Shown here piece after piece: positions 57,947-64,000 of a stretch of 64,000 bases of DNA. Made by a program: the position numbers and the translations under genes. How positions within the stretch are numbered: the stretch's first letter is position 1; every line of letters starts with the position of its first letter. The notes under the pieces are model-generated. The model was given only the letters and a program-made list of their open reading frames with translations, had not been told where the DNA came from and searched no databases. The DNA comes from Silene latifolia (lineage: Eukaryota; Streptophyta; Magnoliopsida; Caryophyllales; Caryophyllaceae): assembly GCF_048544455.1 (NCBI RefSeq), contig NC_133537.1:311835738-311899737 (forward strand), written 5' to 3'.

Positions 57947-59240
57947 TGTTGGAGTGTCCCCGACAATAATGCGATCACAATTGTCGATCATGATGATCAC
58001 ATGTTTAAATCTCATTTTTTTAAGAATACGTAAGGGATGATTCATTTTATAGTCAACTGATGAACATTAATCGGTAACGATTGGCTTGCTAGAGTTTGAC
58101 GTTACTGTCGTGGGACGGTGGTGGTCAGTTAATCCCTTAAGGTCACACCTAAAGGATGATGCCCTAATCTGTAAAGTTGATTAATTGTATGACGATGCAA
58201 GTTGATCAATTCCTTAAAATTGAACAATTCAATTTGTGAGAGAGAATAATCATCTTATTGTAATGGGATTAAATAAGATTTATTTTAGTAATAAAATGCT
58301 TTGTTACTAAAATTGTTTATTGTTTGAGAAACAATAGAGATAAGAATGAATGGTTAATTATAATTACAAAATGTTGTGAATTATAATTATATGACCCATT
58401 TTATTTATGTGATCAAGTATCACTAGTCAATTTGTTGTATGTAATTTAATTAATTCATGAAATGATATTTATGTGATAAATATGTATCAAATTAATCAAT
58501 AACATGTAACATACTACATGTGACATATTGTGTGATAATTGACAAATTAACAAAATAAAATGGTAGTCCATTTTATATAAATGGACCGAAATAATGAGTG
58601 TAATGGGTGTTAGTGGATGAATTATTTTATGAGATAAAATAAGCTAATGATACCTAATCTACACCTAGCCTTACAAGTCTAAGGTATAGAAAAGAACAAA
58701 AGGAAAAGTGAAGGACCATATATTGGCCCTCCTTCTCACCAAAATCGGTGGCCATGCTCTCTTGAAGAGAGTTTTGTTCTATTATTTTTCTAATACACTC
58801 AACCATTCAACACACATGCAAAACTCTCTCTTACCTTGTTCATCTTTCTCCAAAATTAGAGAAATCATGATCAAATTGTTCAAATCAAATTACTAATATT
58901 ATTAGTGTAATATATGAGTATTAGTAATCAATTTTAAAGTAAACTACTAAACAAATATCTAGCACATATTATTTAGTAGAGATAAGGGATAATCTTGGGT
59001 GCAATCAAGAGGAGTGGCTTCTATACTTGAAGTCTTTGGAGGATCATCCTATTACTCTTCATAACTCAAGAACAAGTGAAGGTAGGAGACCTTACTTGTG
59101 CCCATAAACCAAAATATTCAATGTAAGGAACCGGTTTTCCTCTACACTTATTTATATGTTTTGCATGCATAAGATCTTTAAGTTTTTATGACTAAAACTT
59201 TAAACTAAAATATGTGATATTTAAAATATGTTTTCCTTCA
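57947..59240 (+). repeat. 5' LTR of copia-2
   Basis: 1294 bp, TGTTGGAGTG to TTCCTTCA, followed after two bases by an initiator-Met primer site. TATATAAA lies at 58574-58581 within the palindrome CCATTTTATATAAATGG. No CpG motif array is present. It interrupts copia-1 integrase; the presumed left target duplication is TAGAT at 57942-57946, with its partner outside the window. Confidence 0.8.
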
Positions 59241-59242
59241 AG

Positions 59243-59254
59243 TGGTATCAGAGC
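59243..59254 (+). promoter_or_regulatory. Primer binding site, tRNA-iMet
   Basis: TGGTATCAGAGC two bases after the LTR, the standard copia primer site. Confidence 0.9.
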
Positions 59255-62200
59255 ATCACGGTTGTTGCATGCAAAATCGGGTTAGTTTTTCCGAGTTAAT
59301 TTAATTAACATATAAAACTTGTTATTTAGGATTTATGAAGATAAATCATGGAATAATTTTGCATGTCAAAAGTTTCTGGTCCTAAGTGATTTTTAGGACA
59401 TTTAGGTTTATTAATGGATTTTATTGTTCATTTTATATAATATTGACATTAAAATGTGATTTTTATGATAAAAATGTCATTTTTGGACGAAAAATAGCTA
59501 AACTTCGTTTTTTCAGTGGTTTTTGGATATGTTTTCACATATATTATCTACTGATGGCCTGTAAATTTTCATGATAAAATGAGTTGTTTTGCTCGAAATA
59601 TGGATTTTTTAAGTTAAAAACGTATTTAAATGGGTAAATAGGTTAATATGAGTTATATTTCGAATCTGGTCATGGAAATTTAGTATGTTGTCACATGCAA
59701 TTTTAAAAGATGTGTTTAAAATATTTGGCTATAATGAAGTCTTTATGCATGATTTATGAATTTTTGATGAAAAATCACATAAATAGTGACTATAATTAGT
59801 AATAATGCTAAAACATACTTCATGACTAAAGGAAAAACGTCAAATGTTGCATTTTATCATATATTTCAGATCTAAAAGTGAAAAGTTGATGAATATAATT
59901 TTTCTTATATTTTTATGGTTATAATTGTTAAAACCGATAAACCACAACATTGTTTTTCTCGATAAATTTTCGAAATTTTTAACCTAAGTTTTGAACATTA
60001 TGAGTGTTATGGTATTTTTTTCCAGAATGTTCATGAGTTTAAATTTAAAATTTTGAAATTATTTGAAATTTTTATGATTTAATTTGAGGTTTATAGCATA
60101 AATTTTGTATTTTTGGGTCCATTTATGAACAATATTAAGAAATCAAGTTTAATTATTGTCAAATGTTAGTGGAGACTAATTTTGAGTCCTAAGATGGTTA
60201 GAGTAATTAACTTGTACATAAATATGAATTTATGTAATTATTGTGATTTTAATAAATTAAATCACGCAAATCCGTAAAAACCGATTAATATACGGTATTG
60301 GCTCTTAAAAGGCGATTTAGCATAAAAATGAGCATGTTCATACATATTATAATGCTGCATTTTATTTATGATTGTCATATTTTAATTTTATGTAATTTTT
60401 GAATTATGTAATTTTACTTAGTATGGCCTTAGTTTTAATTGGTATTACCCAAAATGTATGGAAATATCGATTCGGTTGTAATTATTGTGATCTCGTATCA
60501 CCGTTTTGTAATTTAATAGATTTATTTTTATTTTAATTACAAATGTATAATAGGAAATTATGTAATTCATTTTGTAATTTAATTATTCCGGAGTTCCTTG
60601 AAGACGGTGCCACTCGAGAAGGCGATCCATTAAAGAAATTGTTGCTTTGAAATGCGTGTCAAGACCGAAGTTCAAGGGACCAAAGGAGTTGGTTTCCAAA
60701 TTTATAATAGTTTATTAGATTTACAATTTTAGGAAGGTCATACTAGGAATTTTTTTTTATGCTTTGCATTTTATTTATATGTTGCATGCATCGCTAAATC
60801 GCCATAACTAAACATGCATTTTAAATCGAGTTTATCGACCGTGTCAATTAAAATTATCGTAGTTCACCGCTTTAGTTCACTTAAAACGTGATAGATAATA
60901 AATTGACATGACCTCTCGCTAAAATAAACAATTGAGACTTAGCCTTACCAAAAAGTAGAAACCATGAAAACCTATTTCGTGAGGGGGTGCGCTCGGCCAC
61001 ACCGGGGTACAAACCTTGTTACGTAGGGGAAGTGGGTGATAAATGTCTATCCACCGAATTCATGTTGATAAGGGATGAATCGGCTACCCCGTGCCCAAGT
61101 TAATGTGAATTTGGATCATGGACACATTTATTTGAAATTTGGATTGAGCTCAACGGAAGTATTCGTGACCGTAGTCGCATGTGTTCCGGGCTATAGATAA
61201 AAATTAGAGTAATTTTATCGACCGAGAGTTCTAAAAGTATAATCGATTAAAGAGTTAATCCACCGAGTTATATTGATGAGGGATGAATCGGCTACCCCGT
61301 GCCCAAGTTAATATGAATTTGGATCTCGGAATCATTTATCATAGTTGGGTAGAGGTCACTATGTAAATGCTTCACTTGTTAAATTATTTACAAGTATTAT
61401 TATAATGATAAATGTTTTGTTTTCATTATTCTGTTATCATATTGTTCTGTTTCTTTACCACAATTCATATACGATATCATTTCGTTTTTAGTTCAAATCT
61501 CCATTAAAACATCGTAACTAAAGACAAAATTTGATTTTTCTTCTAAAAACCTCGTATTATCCATTGTAAGGATCTCTTGTGAAGAGTATAGATAAAAGTT
61601 ATTCGTGATTAAAAGGGTTTTTTGATTCTTGACTGACATATCTACTTACAATGAATTGTTTCTCATATGCTTAATTTAGTTAAGTACTTTGAAACGTTAC
61701 ATCATTTTGGTAACTAGATTTGTTTGAAATCAAAATTGACCAAAATACCGCAACCACTTCAATGAAAGTTTTAAGACTAAACAAACGAATGAAGAGCAGT
61801 CTTCATGAATTTCAATTTTGCTTCTCTTAGCAAAGACTCATTGAAATGAGTGGGAGCATTCTCTTAAACCGTTAAGAAAAGGGTGAGGTTCAAAGAAGTA
61901 AAATTAGAATGGAGTTGATACAAGGTAATGTTAAAAGTAACGTTATTGAGAATAACAATACTGAACCTATCAATCCCGACCGATAAAGTTTCCATTGTCT
62001 TAATTGTTGGACGCTAGAAAGGAAACTACCCCAAATTATTGAAGAATCAACAAGTTAGTTGTGGGACATCTAATGGGACCTTCTTCTTTAAATTTATTTG
62101 ATTGACATAAATTTTGCTAATACTACTTCGTCAATATTAGAAACCGTTGGTGGTTTTCATCATTGTATTTGATACATAGGATGATTAGAATATGACGACT

Positions 62201-62530
62201 AGCAACAAAGATGTTGAGAGATAGAGTCATTGTGTACTCGATCTAGTTTTTGGGTTTAAAGTTGTACTTAATTGTGACTATTAAGTGCATAAACTCTAAA
62301 TAAGAATATAAACTTGTTAAGATACAAAAGAGGTTTCACTTTTGTGACCCTATACACCATGATTTGATGTATGGCTAGCCCATTATCAAAGTGATTATAT
62401 TCTAAACCAAACTAGAATGATATATTATGAAGATGACGCAAGACTCAAATTGGTAACCCAAGATTAAACCTTAGATTCTGGAATGATGAACGCAAAGAGT
62501 TATTGAGTACTCTTGAAACCATTAGATCTT
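59255..62530 (+). other. Copia-2 leader and decayed gag region
   Basis: AT-rich and without a long open frame. If gag was here, it is beyond recognition. A stretch of about 70 bp with GGGATGAATCGGCTACCCC occurs twice, around 61040-61120 and 61255-61335. The length between primer site and first pol relic (3.3 kb) is large for a copia element. Confidence 0.5.
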
Positions 62531-64000
62531 ATGGTATATGCGTATCTTGTATTCAAAGCAAGATGTCTCGTGCCTTTTGGTTGAAAAGGAGATCGAGGTT
62601 GTAAATCATTGATCCAAAATAGGTTGATCATTTTCTTTTACCAACGATTTAGGTTGACATTAATGTGTTCACTTAATAAGGTAAATAGAGAAATCGTTGA
62701 AGAAGTTCAAAGAGTTCAAAGAATCACGATTTAGTCGTGATGGGATTATCAAAGTGAAGACTTTGATATAAGCCAAAGGAAAGGTGATATAGTATCACAA
62801 ATTAATCTCTCTTAGCACGCATTATGGGATAATGTGTGGTTGGATAAAGAAATCAAATGCTATTCGATATGGTTTGGACTTCAATCAAGTTACTTTGAGT
62901 TACTTGATCCTTTTGGGGATTTTATCATTTTGTCTAAATTATTTTTCCACTAAATCTAAAGTAATTCATATGTGATATGAAATGGTAGGGTACCATGCTT
63001 CTAAGTTTTCACAAGAAACAAATGCTCATTTTTCCTTACTATAATCACGAGTACAACAAGTTTGTGGCTCGTGAAGCTGTCTTTCTAGAATACAAATTTA
63101 TTTCTAGAAGACAGAGTGAGAGAAATTATTCAAGAGCCACAAAGAATGTTATGTCACAAATTCAAGAACCACAAAGAATGTTATGTCGCAAGAAACTGGT
63201 CTTTCTTGGCTACATGAGACGTTTTGTGTAAGATGTTGTTTCTTCAAAACCTAGGGGGTTAAAGTCATCACTTGTTGAAGATGATGAATTAGTGTTACTT
63301 TTAGAAAGTAAAGAGCTCGCAACTTACAAAGAAATTGTTTGATTCAAGTTGATTACTTCTGGAAAGTAATGAATATATGCCTTACATGAGAGTGTTTAAG
63401 TCACAACTCAATACAAGGCTTAGAGCCATGAAAATCCGAAATAAATTCGAAATGGAATTGTTGGATATCTAAGAGAGATATCAAAGCTTGATTAGTTGCA
63501 AAGTGTTTTGCACTATTCGGATCTTCTTAGGGATTGTATTTCATTATGATGATATACATATAACGAGTGAATCTAAAACCGACTTCTTCAATTAGAAGGA
63601 ATGTATTCAATACATGTCATGAGTTTTATAGATTCTGACAATCCTAAGATAATGTGCAACTTAAGAGATTGTCTTAAGTAGGACATCAATGAGTTGGAAT
63701 CAATGTTTTGATCATGTTATAAAACTTTTCTCGAAAAGTCGAGAAGTTGTGTTTATACATGAAGTTTAGTGGGAGTTACGGTAATTTTATTTAGTCTAAT
63801 ATGTGGATGACATATTGATCATTGGGAATGATTTAAGACTTGGAGATATATATAATACATCTTTAATATCCAGATTTATGGAGATAAATCCACATGATAT
63901 TAACGCCAAATAAGAAGTCTTATGTTGATAAGATTCATGACTAGTTCAATCAAGTTGAACATATTTGATTGATTCCATTTGCTTCCGCTGCCGAATCAAT
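62531..64000 (+). pseudogene. pol: Copia-2 pol remnants
   Basis: Scattered pieces in changing frames. Around 62550-62585 CIQSKMSRAFW resembles the gag-pre-integrase end (C-x-x-GKM pattern). An open part at 62995-63231 reads FVAREAVFLEYKFISRR and continues to QEPQRM, matching the integrase tail of many plant copia elements. At about 63799-63831 YVDDILIIGND is the RT catalytic box. The window ends inside RT. It is highly degenerate, in contrast to its well-kept LTR and primer site. Confidence 0.75.

Overview
This is intergenic DNA of a flowering plant, built almost entirely of nested LTR retrotransposons. The lineages present (Tat/Ogre, Athila and Tekay/Del-type Ty3 elements, plus Ty1/copia), AT-rich intronic and LTR sequence, and plant-type splice sites show a eudicot-like nuclear genome. 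The TCGATCGA-rich motif arrays remind me of Caryophyllaceae repeats, but I cannot confirm the taxon. I found no ordinary host gene, tRNA, rRNA or CRISPR array.

Layout. (1) Bases 1-8030 and 18088-24990 belong to one Tat-type Ty3 element on the + strand, with its 5' end outside the window. It holds decayed gag-pro-RT-RNaseH-archaeal-type RNaseH-INT (1-6071). Downstream lie two intron-containing genes on the opposite strand, related to the plant mobile domain (PMD) family (6685-8030 plus 18083-18163; and 19089-21626). These are followed by a 66-bp tandem repeat, a polypurine tract, and an LTR that is itself followed by a primer binding site. (2) An Athila-type element (8031-18082) is inserted inside the first antisense gene with target duplication ATTAT. 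It has gag-pro and an extra ORF but no RT or integrase, and its 5' LTR lost about 1.1 kb. (3) From about 24991 to beyond 54104 there is a minus-strand Tekay/Del-type chromovirus. It is split by a solo LTR (27933-29183, TSD CTAAT), by a rearranged LTR-B insertion (30144-44262) that itself carries a second pol-less Athila element (31018-41268, TSD GGAGG) and an inverted LTR-B element fragment, and by a non-coding large retrotransposon derivative (45132-54098, TSD AGCAT). (4) A minus-strand copia element (55436-57946) is interrupted by the 5' LTR of another copia element (57947-64000+), whose pol is heavily decayed.

The pattern I find most striking is shared by unrelated elements. Short CpG-containing near-palindromes occur in small clusters a few to about 140 bp upstream of TATA-like boxes, in LTRs and in internal or antisense promoters. 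Each family has its own version: AATCCG-NN-CGGATT, GGCGCAGCA-NN-TGCTGCGCC, CTCGATCGAG or GTCGATCGAC. Copia LTRs, the non-coding derivative and one chromovirus-like LTR lack a clear array. The second candidate for novelty is the pair of spliced antisense PMD-like genes, each with its own TATA box and motif cluster, in one retrotransposon.

Limits: all splice sites, LTR borders and divergence estimates were read by eye. Element borders supported by target duplications are solid; those of the Tat LTR, the 24991-26216 LTR and the copia-1 LTR are less certain.
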